Assembly (NCBI GenBank): GCA_002315685.1
Contig: DCHX01000042.1
Span: 1-12,108, forward strand
Direction: 5' to 3'
DNA length: 12,108 bases
From: Ruminococcaceae bacterium UBA1741
GTDB lineage: Bacteria > Bacillota > Clostridia > Oscillospirales > Acutalibacteraceae
The notes beneath the pieces were generated by a model. It saw only the letters and a program-made list of their open reading frames with translations. It searched no databases and had not been told where the DNA came from. The translations under genes and the position numbers were made by a program. Below are positions 1 to 5,186 of this stretch, in pieces. Numbering within the stretch: position 1 is the first letter of the stretch; every line of letters starts with the position of its first letter.

Positions 1-84
1 CTCGTTTCCATATAATCACCGATTTAATAAAAACACAATTTTTGTTGTTGTCAAATAAAATCAAGCACCCGAAACATCGAATAC

Positions 85-112
85 TTGACAAATTAAAACG
101 ATATGATATAAT
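85..112 (+). promoter_or_regulatory. Sigma-A promoter of the candidate antisense antitoxin RNA
   Basis: TTGACA (85-90), a 16-bp spacer and TATAAT (107-112) are perfect -35 and -10 hexamers; the expected start is about 119-120. No protein gene follows within 400 bp on this strand, but a terminator ends about 80 nt downstream (161-199), so the promoter seems to serve a short RNA. It is the closest match to consensus in the window, as expected for an antitoxin RNA that must be made in excess. Confidence 0.85.
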
Positions 113-118
113 ACAAGT

Positions 119-148
119 GAAATAAGGCAAACCGATAGACGGTTAGCC
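119..148 (-). terminator. Probable terminator of the toxin mRNA
   Basis: Read on the minus strand, 148-140 (GGCTAACCG) pairs with 134-126 (CGGTTTGCC) around a 5-nt loop with one T.T mismatch, followed by TTATTT. It ends the predicted toxin mRNA near 120. The same bases form the 5' hairpin of the plus-strand RNA. Confidence 0.5.
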
Positions 149-160
149 GAAGATTTGATT

Positions 161-199
161 AAATAACCGTATCTTTTGGCGAAGGGCGGTTATTTTTTT
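161..199 (+). terminator. Terminator of the antisense RNA
   Basis: AAATAACCG (161-169) pairs perfectly with CGGTTATTT (187-195) over a 17-nt loop, followed by T's to 199. The hairpin overlaps the stop codon of the minus-strand toxin gene (190-192). Confidence 0.75.
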
Positions 200-261
200 A
201 TGCTTATTATGTAACCGGTGGCTACAATAAGAACTAAAACTATTAAATAGTAATATTCCAC
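190..261 (-). CDS. Candidate type I toxin: 23-residue single-helix membrane peptide
   Basis: This is a 24-codon frame starting at GTG (261-259) behind a very strong ribosome site, AAGGGGGTGAT on the minus strand (277-267), nearly the full anti-16S complement. The peptide begins Met-Glu-Tyr-Tyr-Tyr, continues as an uninterrupted hydrophobic stretch of about 16 residues (Leu, Ile, Val, Ala, one Thr-Gly) and ends Ser-Ile-Lys-Lys. That is the shape of type I toxins and small holin-like peptides: one membrane helix with a basic cytoplasmic tail. It has its own promoter (353-381), a structured leader that can hide the ribosome site, a 3' terminator, and a convergent antisense RNA covering its end. 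I do not recognise the peptide as a named family; Fst, TxpA and BsrG are longer. If the antisense RNA proved silent, it could be an unrelated small membrane protein. Confidence 0.62.
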   Translation of the reverse strand: MEYYYLIVLVLIVATGYIISIKK

Positions 262-265
262 AGCA

Positions 266-312
266 TCACCCCCTTTTTTATCAAAGAGGGCAAAGCCCTC
301 TATGTAAAAGGG
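266..312 (-). promoter_or_regulatory. Leader hairpin that can mask the toxin ribosome site
   Basis: In the minus-strand transcript, CCCTTTT (312-306) can pair with AAAAGGG (277-271) of the ribosome site. Inside that lies a perfect hairpin, GAGGGC-TTT-GCCCTC (300-286). Together they form a long stem burying the Shine-Dalgarno sequence, as in other type I toxin mRNAs that stay untranslated until refolded. Confidence 0.6.
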
Positions 313-352
313 CTAACCGCCTACCGTATAGGTTTGCCTTATTCCGTTTGTT

Positions 353-381
353 ATCTTAACACAATGTGACATTTTATTCAA
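353..381 (-). promoter_or_regulatory. Promoter of the toxin mRNA
   Basis: On the minus strand, TTGAAT (381-376), a 17-bp spacer and TAAGAT (358-353) make a good sigma-A promoter with a start near 345. This yields an mRNA of about 225 nt with an ~85-nt leader. It is weaker than the opposing antisense promoter (TTGACA/TATAAT). Confidence 0.7.
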
Positions 382-387
382 GATTTT

Positions 388-522
388 TTATTTGTGCATA
401 AAAACATCATTGCACTCTTTTTCCACTATTTCCAAATGTTCCTTATTTATGATGTCTTTTGTAACGAAATAAGTCACGGAAAGGCGTTCGGGACTTATTG
501 ACTCAAAATTCAGCAATAGCAA
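388..522 (-). pseudogene. Short frame, possibly the C-terminal remnant of a lost gene
   Basis: A 44-residue frame runs from a TTG at 522 to TAA at 388-390, with an in-frame stop just upstream (526-528) and no ribosome site. Its composition is protein-like (charged, ending ..KEHLEIVEKECNDVFMHK). A short stretch, VTKDIINKEHLEIV, resembles the C-terminal VTMDIAKKHLEFV of the neighbouring sugar kinase, but the match is brief and may be chance. It ends 7 bp before the toxin promoter, consistent with the cassette lying immediately after an eroded gene. Confidence that it is expressed is low. Confidence 0.3.
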
Positions 523-529
523 TATTTAA

Positions 530-558
530 TTGAATAATTTTTGAAGATATGCTATCAT
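530..558 (+). promoter_or_regulatory. Promoter of the sugar kinase gene
   Basis: TTGAAT (530-535), a 17-bp spacer and TATCAT (553-558); start near 565. A perfect 9-bp inverted repeat, AAGATATGC (544-552) and GCATATCTT (566-574), straddles the -10 and start site and could be an operator. Confidence 0.6.
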
Positions 559-591
559 TTGGGTGGCATATCTTTTGTTTAAGGAGAGATT

Positions 592-1530
592 ATGAGTAAT
601 TTTTATACGCTGACGCTTAACAGCGCTATTGATGAAATTATTTTTGCAAACGGCGAGGACGACAAACACATAGGCGAGATTTCCGCTGTAAAATATTTCT
701 ACACGGGGAAATCTATGAACACGGCTATGCTTTTGGCTAATCTCGAAATACCCGTCTGTATGTATGTTGTTTGCGGAAAAAGGGATATTGATAAATACAA
801 ATCATATAAAACCGAACGCCAAGACATAAAGGTCTTAGGAGTTGAGGGGGACACCCGTGTAAACCAAACCATAGTGCTTGAAAACGGAAAAGAATACAAG
901 ATAATAAATAAGGGCTACTCGCTTGACGAAGCTCAAATTGCACCGTTTAGAGCCGAGCTGTTATCACGACTTCAAAAGGACGACATTTTGCTTGTGGCGG
1001 GAAGTCTTCCGGACGGGATTTCGCCCGTTTGGTATTTGGATTTAATAAAGGATGCCGAGAGCAAAGGGGTTAAGGTATGCTTTGATGCGGGAAAGGATGT
1101 GCTTAATGTCGGTGTTAAGGGTGCGCCCTTTTACATTAAGCCTAACGAGGACGAAATAATCGACCTTATAGGCGAATACAAAAGAGAAGATTTGCCGAAT
1201 GCCGTAAAAGGTCTTTCGCTTAAATACGGTATAGAAAATCTTGTAGTTTCGTTAGGCAAACACGGTGTTATAGCCTACAACAAGCAAGAAAACATTTGTG
1301 TCAGAGCGTATTCTGTCGAAAAATTCCCGAAGGACGCTATGACTACAAGCTGCGGCGACTCATTCAGCGCAGGTTTTATTTACGGATATTTAACCGGGCA
1401 AAGCTTTGCCGAATCGGTTTGTTTCGGTGTTGCCTGTGCGGGTTCGGTAATCTTTACGGGATTTTGCAGAAATGTAACAATGGATATTGCAAAGAAGCAT
1501 TTGGAATTTGTAAAATACGAAATATTATAA
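592..1530 (+). CDS. PfkB-family sugar kinase (1-phosphofructokinase / tagatose-6-phosphate kinase type)
   Basis: The predicted cytoplasmic ribokinase-fold kinase has 312 residues, normal for FruK/LacC, which phosphorylate sugar phosphates with ATP. The N-terminal LTLNSAID (7-14) corresponds to the TLNPAID substrate motif of the 1-phosphofructokinase branch. TGKSMNTA (38-45) stands for the first PfkB signature (usually GGKGxNxA), and CGDSFSAGF (254-262) for the second, with the catalytic base Asp256. Two usual positions are altered: GKG is GKS, and the anion-hole GAGD is SCGD, so substrate or rate may differ. AAGGAG (581-586) lies 5 bp before the ATG. No fruR, PTS or aldolase gene is nearby, so it is a single-gene unit ending at the terminator at 1532-1568. 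The family is clear; the substrate is not. Confidence 0.88.
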   Translation: MSNFYTLTLNSAIDEIIFANGEDDKHIGEISAVKYFYTGKSMNTAMLLANLEIPVCMYVVCGKRDIDKYKSYKTERQDIKVLGVEGDTRVNQTIVLENGKEYKIINKGYSLDEAQIAPFRAELLSRLQKDDILLVAGSLPDGISPVWYLDLIKDAESKGVKVCFDAGKDVLNVGVKGAPFYIKPNEDEIIDLIGEYKREDLPNAVKGLSLKYGIENLVVSLGKHGVIAYNKQENICVRAYSVEKFPKDAMTTSCGDSFSAGFIYGYLTGQSFAESVCFGVACAGSVIFTGFCRNVTMDIAKKHLEFVKYEIL

Positions 1531-1531
1531 A

Positions 1532-1568
1532 AAACGGGCTGTAAATTCAAAGGTTTACAGCCGTTTTT
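1532..1568. terminator. Two-way terminator between the kinase and hemolysin III genes
   Basis: GCTGTAAA (1538-1545) pairs with TTTACAGC (1554-1561), extended by flanking bases with one bulge. It has T runs on both strands (1564-1568 on plus; the complement of 1529-1534 on minus), so it can serve both convergent genes. Confidence 0.8.
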
Positions 1569-1589
1569 ATTAGATTATTAACTTTTCCG

Positions 1590-2261
1590 TTAAAGCGCAA
1601 AAAACAAAATACCTATTGCCTGTAAAACGGCGCCAATATCTACAAAAATGTGGAAAACGGTGTGAAAATACCGCTTTTTAGCACCTATTAAATAAAGCAC
1701 CGCACCGACAGTGTAAGCAATACCTCCTGCCAAAAGACAGAAAAATCCCGTAGGTGTTAAAGCCTCTACTGTCTTTTTAAGTATAAAAACAATGCACCAA
1801 CCCATAAGAATATAGCTTATCATTGAAAATATGCTGTACCGTTTAAGGTCTATCGCATTAAAGGTTGCGGAAATCAGTGTAAGTCCCCATTCGATACCGA
1901 AAATTATCCACGCCGAAACGGGATATTTAGGGCGGATAGCCGAAAGCAAAATGGGTGTGTAGGTGGCTGTTATAAGAAAGTAAATTGCACAATGGTCAAT
2001 AACTTGAAGCACCTTTTTCGCGGTTTCGTTTTTAAGCCCGTGATAGATGCTCGAAATTGAAAACAAAGCAATAAGCGTAAATCCGTAAACGCTGCCGGAA
2101 ACTATGCCCCAAATATTTTTGTGCATAGCCGAGATAATAACGGCAAACACTAAAACCGCTACTCCTACACCTCCGCCTATTATGTGGGTTACCATATTGG
2201 CAATTTCCTCGCCACGAGAATAATCGGGCAACATTCGTTCGTTAAGCGGTGTTCTTTTCAT
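1590..2261 (-). CDS. Hemolysin III family membrane protein (PAQR/YqfA type)
   Basis: The 223-residue polytopic membrane protein has about seven hydrophobic segments. It shows the PAQR/HlyIII pattern: YSRGEEIANMVTH near the N-terminus (14-26), SSIYH (70-74, the S-x3-H motif), Asp89 in VIDHCAIYF, and HTVFH (200-204) before the last helix. In PAQR structures such Ser, Asp and His residues surround a bound zinc ion and suggest hydrolase-like chemistry. In bacteria the role is poorly defined, and 'hemolysin' is a historical name. The ATG at 2261 is chosen because the next family motif follows at the usual distance; a TTG seven codons upstream (2282) has no ribosome site, whereas GGAAAG lies before the ATG, though 13 bp away. 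It is monocistronic and convergent with the kinase. Confidence 0.9.
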   Translation of the reverse strand: MKRTPLNERMLPDYSRGEEIANMVTHIIGGGVGVAVLVFAVIISAMHKNIWGIVSGSVYGFTLIALFSISSIYHGLKNETAKKVLQVIDHCAIYFLITATYTPILLSAIRPKYPVSAWIIFGIEWGLTLISATFNAIDLKRYSIFSMISYILMGWCIVFILKKTVEALTPTGFFCLLAGGIAYTVGAVLYLIGAKKRYFHTVFHIFVDIGAVLQAIGILFFAL

Positions 2262-2396
2262 AATAATACCGTTTCTTTCCAAGACACAAAATGCGATATA
2301 AAAATCACGAAACAGGTGTCTTAATATTTTTTCGGCGTTTTTTCACGCCAAGTCCTTAACTTTTAAGGCTAATATACGCCGTTAAAACGAATATGT

Positions 2397-2467
2397 AAAT
2401 CTACCGATTGTTTTTCAAATCTACCGATTGTTTTTCAAATCTACCGATTATTTTGTAATTCTACCGA
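2397..2467. repeat. Direct repeat array with 20-bp period
   Basis: CTACCGATTG starts at 2401 and 2421; CTACCGATTA starts at 2441; a decayed CTACCGAAAA starts at 2461. The spacing is exactly 20 bp, and the spacer TTTTTCAAAT is identical between the first units. Two helical turns per unit would put all copies on one DNA face, suggesting an array of sites for a regulator. ACCGATTGT fits the LytTR-type site consensus at 8 of 9 positions, but LytTR spacing is usually 21-22 bp. The regulator is unknown. Confidence 0.8.
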
Positions 2468-2480
2468 AAAAATTATTTGC

Positions 2481-2495
2481 TCTACTGTCAGTAGA
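2481..2495. repeat. Perfect 15-bp palindrome, operator-like
   Basis: TCTACTG-T-CAGTAGA is a perfect inverted repeat 55 bp upstream of the -35 of the following gene. Its CTAC half-sites echo the CTACCG repeats just before it, so it may bind the same or a related protein. Confidence 0.6.
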
Positions 2496-2549
2496 ATCAA
2501 ACTGTTTTAGGGCGTTTTCGGAGCTTTTTCATAGTTTTGCAAATTTTTG

Positions 2550-2578
2550 TTGAAAGTTACGGAAAAAAGTGGTATTAC
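2550..2578 (+). promoter_or_regulatory. Promoter of the small secreted-protein gene
   Basis: TTGAAA (2550-2555), a 17-bp spacer and TATTAC (2573-2578), with a start near 2585 and a ~58-nt leader. The leader contains a weak hairpin (CGGCA/TGCCG, 2595-2614) followed by a T run. Confidence 0.55.
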
Positions 2579-2642
2579 GAATTTTGTGTTGAAATCGGCA
2601 CCTGTCCTATGCCGTTGATTTTTTTGTTTTGGGGGGCTTTTC

Positions 2643-3101
2643 GTGAAAAAAGCATATAAAATATGCCTTTTATGTGTTGTTTTAGTTTTGTTTTTCTTAA
2701 ACATCTCGGCTCTTGCCGATACCGTTTCTTCAAATGAAACCACCGCCGACAGTTCGCAGGTGTCTTCGGATATTGAAACTGATACAACCTCAGAAGCAGA
2801 CAACGCCGCCGAAGGTGCTTCGTCAAGCGAGGCTTCGGACATCGGCTCAACCGAAAGCGAGGTTACTTCATCCGAAAGCTCGGCTATAAGCTATATCGCC
2901 AATACTCCCTCCGACCTCGGAAAAGAAATTACCAAATCCTCCGCTTCTTCTACTGTTACCGAAACCGCCGTGGACAGCGCACCGAAAACCCTTTTTCACA
3001 AGCCGTTACGGGCACTTAGAACAAACAAAAACATTATGATATTCGTTATTTGCTGTGTTGCCGTAATTTTGTTTTTTACAACCGCAATTTTAATTTCATA
3101 A
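2643..3101 (+). CDS. Secreted Ser/Thr/Glu-rich protein with C-terminal membrane anchor, unknown function
   Basis: The 152-residue protein starts at GTG with GGGGGG six bases upstream. Residues 1-25 form a signal peptide (Lys-Lys, a hydrophobic core, then ISALA before Asp). Residues 27 to about 110 are a low-complexity, acidic, Ser/Thr/Ala/Glu-rich stretch, like a stalk or linker. A basic patch (HKPLRALRTNK, about 119-129) precedes a hydrophobic helix reaching the C-terminus. No enzyme motif, LPXTG signal or lipobox is visible. If the signal peptide is cleaved, the basic patch would lie outside the membrane, contrary to the positive-inside rule, so the topology is uncertain. I do not recognise a family. 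The repeat array and palindrome upstream suggest regulated expression. No clear terminator separates it from the next gene, which has its own promoter. Confidence 0.7.
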   Translation: MKKAYKICLLCVVLVLFFLNISALADTVSSNETTADSSQVSSDIETDTTSEADNAAEGASSSEASDIGSTESEVTSSESSAISYIANTPSDLGKEITKSSASSTVTETAVDSAPKTLFHKPLRALRTNKNIMIFVICCVAVILFFTTAILIS

Positions 3102-3106
3102 AATAA

Positions 3107-3135
3107 TTGAAAAATTTTACAGTTTGTGTTATTAT
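3107..3135 (+). promoter_or_regulatory. Promoter of the 81-residue protein gene
   Basis: TTGAAA (3107-3112), a 17-bp spacer and TATTAT (3130-3135), overlapped by a TATAAT at 3133-3138. A near-ideal ribosome site, GGAGGTG (3164-3170), follows 7 bp before the ATG. Confidence 0.6.
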
Positions 3136-3177
3136 AATGTTAGTTGATAACGATTTATATTTCGGAGGTGAAAACGA

Positions 3178-3423
3178 ATGAAAAAGAATGTAGAAATAGT
3201 TTGGAACGAAAACGGTTGGACTATTATCCAGGATGCCGACGCCGAAAAGCATATTGTTGAGGTTAGTTGCTTTGCCGAGGGCGGTAATGTAACCGAAATT
3301 CGCAAACGCCATAACGACGGCGAGGAAGAAAAGCTTAAAAAGGCTATTGACGCAAATCATACTCTTCCTATGTCGATTGAGGACTTTAAGAAGGCTCTTA
3401 ACAACAACGAATTTAACTGGTAA
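3178..3423 (+). CDS. Small acidic protein of unknown function (81 aa)
   Basis: A complete small gene with a promoter (3107-3135), a strong ribosome site (GGAGGTG) and its own terminator (3441-3467), so it is very likely real and well expressed. The protein is soluble, with no signal peptide or membrane helix. An N-terminal beta-strand-like part (VEIVWNENGWTIIQDAD) is followed by a Lys/Glu-rich segment and a C-terminal helix motif SIEDFKKALNNNEF. The layout suggests a small alpha/beta fold; no catalytic or metal-binding pattern stands out. I do not recognise the family. It lies between a surface-protein gene and guaA but is transcribed separately from both. Confidence 0.8.
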   Translation: MKKNVEIVWNENGWTIIQDADAEKHIVEVSCFAEGGNVTEIRKRHNDGEEEKLKKAIDANHTLPMSIEDFKKALNNNEFNW

Positions 3424-3440
3424 TTTTAGTTATAATCGGT

Positions 3441-3467
3441 AAACCGTCCGTTTTGGACGGTTTTTTT
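3441..3467 (+). terminator. Terminator after the 81-residue protein gene
   Basis: AAACCGTCC (3441-3449) pairs with GGACGGTTT (3455-3463) over a 5-nt loop, with T's to 3467. It is a strong intrinsic terminator. Confidence 0.9.
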
Positions 3468-3478
3468 AATATTCGGCA

Positions 3479-3507
3479 TTGAAAAATAATACCTGCGGTG
3501 GTATAAT
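3479..3507 (+). promoter_or_regulatory. Promoter of guaA
   Basis: TTGAAA (3479-3484), a 17-bp spacer and TATAAT (3502-3507), giving a start near 3514 and a leader of only ~29 nt, too short for a purine riboswitch. AGGAG (3532-3536) sits 6 bp before the ATG. Confidence 0.8.
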
Positions 3508-3542
3508 TTATATAATTTATTTTGGTCTTTTAGGAGATTTTT

Positions 3543-5066
3543 ATGAATCAGACAATTTTAATTTTAGACTTCGGCGGTCAGTATAAGGAGCTTATCGCAA
3601 GAAGGGTTAGAGAATGTAAGGTTTATTCCGTTGTAAAACCGGGCGATATTTCGGTAGATGAGATTAAAAAAATAAGCCCTATCGGTATTATCCTTACGGG
3701 CGGTCCTAACAGTGTTTATGAGGAGGATTCTCCGCATATTGATAAGGCGGTTTTGGAAATGGGTATCCCCGTTTTGGGTATTTGCTACGGCACCCAGCTT
3801 TTAGCCTACACAATGGGCGGTAAGGTTGAGCCTTGCTCGGTTAGTGAATACGGCAAAACCGATATGAGTGTTGATACCGCTTCGCTTTTGTATTCGGGAC
3901 TTGACAAATGTCAAGTAGGACTTATGAGCCATACCGACCAAATCACAAAGCTACCCTGCGGATTTAAGTCTATTGCTCATACCGATAATTGCCCTAACGC
4001 TTCTATCGAAAACAAAAAGCTTAAAATGTACGGTATGCAGTTTCATCCCGAGGTTGAATCAACCCCGAACGGCACAAAATTTATAAAGAATTTCCTTTAT
4101 AATGTCTGCGGTGCTACGGGCGACTATAACCTTAAAGATTTAGAGGCAAGACTAATCGAGGATATAAGAGCGCAGGTAGGTAACGGACAAATTTTACTTG
4201 CACTTTCGGGCGGTGTTGACTCCTCGGTTTGTGCGGCACTTTTGTCAAAGGCGGTGCCCGGTCAGCTTCACTGTGTTTTCGTTGACCACGGTCTTATGAG
4301 AAAGGACGAGGGCGACGAGGTTGAGGCCGCTTTTTCAAATAAAAATCTTCATTTTATAAGAGTTAATGCAAAAAATAGATTTTTGGGTGCGCTTAACGGC
4401 GTTACCGACCCCGAGCAAAAGCGAAAGATTATCGGCGCCGAGTTTATTAAGGTGTTTGAGGAAGAATCGAACAAGCTTCCCGATATTAAGTTCTTGGCGC
4501 AGGGCACTATTTATCCCGATGTTATCGAGTCGGGCGGAAGTAAAGCCGCTACAATTAAGAGCCACCATAATGTAGGCGGTTTGCCCGAGAATATGAAGTT
4601 CGAGGGACTTGTAGAACCGCTTAGGGGACTTTTTAAGGACGAGGTCAGAGCTCTCGGCAGACAGTTGGGGCTTTCCCGTGCTTATGTTGACCGTCAGCCC
4701 TTCCCCGGCCCCGGTCTCGGTGTCAGAATTATGGGTACTATCGACAGCGAAAAGATAGAAATTTTGCAAAATGCGGACGCTATCTTCCGTGAGGAAATTA
4801 AAAATCACCGCATAAAAGCCGACCAGTATTTTGCGGTTTTGACAAATACCCGCTCGGTAGGTGTTGTGGGCGATTTCCGCACTTACGATTACACCGTGGC
4901 ACTAAGAGCCGTTAAGACCTCCGACTTTATGACCTGCGAATATGTGCCGATTCCCCATAAGGTTTTGGGCGCTGTTTCGACAAGAATTGTCAACGAGGTT
5001 AAGGGTGTCGGCAGAATCGTTTACGACATTACCGGCAAACCCCCCGCAACTATTGAATGGTGTTAA
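3543..5066 (+). CDS. guaA: GMP synthase (glutamine-hydrolysing)
   Basis: The cytoplasmic enzyme converts XMP, ATP and glutamine to GMP, the last step of guanine nucleotide synthesis. At 507 residues it has the normal length. The N-terminal class I glutamine amidotransferase domain (about 1-190) has the nucleophile Cys81 in GICYGTQ and the catalytic pair His168/Glu170 in FHPEVE. The ATP pyrophosphatase domain follows, with the P-loop SGGVDSS at 222-228. The C-terminal dimerisation/XMP-binding domain holds PFPGPGLGVRI and ends with the typical TGKPPATIEW. All key residues are present. The gene stands alone between its own promoter and terminator; no guaB or other purine gene is adjacent, and no purine riboswitch is visible. 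Confidence 0.98.
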   Translation: MNQTILILDFGGQYKELIARRVRECKVYSVVKPGDISVDEIKKISPIGIILTGGPNSVYEEDSPHIDKAVLEMGIPVLGICYGTQLLAYTMGGKVEPCSVSEYGKTDMSVDTASLLYSGLDKCQVGLMSHTDQITKLPCGFKSIAHTDNCPNASIENKKLKMYGMQFHPEVESTPNGTKFIKNFLYNVCGATGDYNLKDLEARLIEDIRAQVGNGQILLALSGGVDSSVCAALLSKAVPGQLHCVFVDHGLMRKDEGDEVEAAFSNKNLHFIRVNAKNRFLGALNGVTDPEQKRKIIGAEFIKVFEEESNKLPDIKFLAQGTIYPDVIESGGSKAATIKSHHNVGGLPENMKFEGLVEPLRGLFKDEVRALGRQLGLSRAYVDRQPFPGPGLGVRIMGTIDSEKIEILQNADAIFREEIKNHRIKADQYFAVLTNTRSVGVVGDFRTYDYTVALRAVKTSDFMTCEYVPIPHKVLGAVSTRIVNEVKGVGRIVYDITGKPPATIEWC

Positions 5067-5073
5067 AAAATTT

Positions 5074-5104
5074 GAGTCTTTCCTTTCGGAGAGGCTCTTT
5101 TTTT
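5074..5104 (+). terminator. Terminator after guaA
   Basis: GAGTCTTTCC (5074-5083) pairs with GGAGAGGCTC (5088-5097) using a few G.T pairs and a 4-nt TTTC loop, followed by a T run (5098-5104), 8 bp after the stop codon. Confidence 0.85.
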
Positions 5105-5152
5105 GTAAAAAACAAAAAAATAACTGTCTTGGATATTGTTGCCATATAATCG

Positions 5153-5181
5153 TTGATTTTATTTTGCTTATATGCTATAAT
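5153..5181 (+). promoter_or_regulatory. Promoter of the structured leader and LRR gene
   Basis: TTGATT (5153-5158), a 17-bp spacer and TATAAT (5176-5181); start near 5188, exactly where the long inverted repeat of the leader begins. It is the only convincing promoter between guaA and the LRR gene. Confidence 0.75.
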
Positions 5182-5186
5182 ATGTG

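Larger units (their letters stand above)
119..199 (+). ncRNA. Candidate antisense antitoxin RNA (~81 nt)
   Basis: The RNA is bounded by a consensus promoter (start about 119) and an intrinsic terminator (end about 199). It has a 5' stem-loop (126-134 pairing with 140-148, one A.A mismatch, 5-nt loop), a short single-stranded linker, and the terminator hairpin. It is fully complementary to the last ~80 nt of the predicted minus-strand toxin mRNA, including the last three codons of the toxin gene. Convergent 3' overlap of this kind is known from TxpA/RatA and BsrG/SR4 of Bacillus subtilis. Transcription and function are inferred, not shown. It could instead be a stand-alone small RNA. Confidence 0.65.
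121..343. repeat. Inverted repeats bounding the toxin-antitoxin unit
   Basis: AATAAGGCAAACC (121-133) is exactly inverted at 331-343, and CGGTTAGCC (140-148) is exactly inverted at 311-319. The repeats sit at the two transcription starts, so both convergent RNAs begin with nearly the same sequence, and the 5' end of the long minus-strand mRNA can pair with its own 3' end. The unit between the outer ends is about 223 bp, so a small mobile (MITE-like) cassette is also possible. No target-site duplication is evident. Confidence 0.8.
2262..2642. other. Intergenic region with repeats and divergent promoters
   Basis: This 381-bp gap separates divergent genes. From left to right it holds a separated inverted repeat AAGACAC/GTGTCTT (2281-2287, 2316-2322), small hairpins GGCG..CGCC (2334-2348) and CCTTAA-CTT-TTAAGG (2353-2367), the 20-bp repeat array (2397-2467), a palindrome (2481-2495) and the promoter of the downstream secreted-protein gene (2550-2578). 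I see no convincing gene. The promoter for the minus-strand hemolysin III gene is not clear. Confidence 0.6.

Noticed and set aside
1..25. Repeat shared between the window start and 5142-5165 (CCATATAATC..GATTT)
   Set aside because: The match is short, AT-rich and interrupted; likely chance.
2397..2467. CRISPR-like array
   Set aside because: The repeated unit is short and the spacers between the first copies are identical, unlike CRISPR spacers; no cas genes.
2593..2627. Hairpin plus T run in the leader of the 2643 gene as a true terminator
   Set aside because: The stem is only about five continuous base pairs with a bulge; too weak to call.
3508..3542. Purine riboswitch in the guaA leader
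   Set aside because: The leader from the predicted start is only about 29 nt, far too short for an aptamer.
4335..4808. 157-codon minus-strand frame inside guaA
   Set aside because: Shadow of a strongly conserved enzyme gene with biased codons; no promoter or ribosome site and no recognisable protein.
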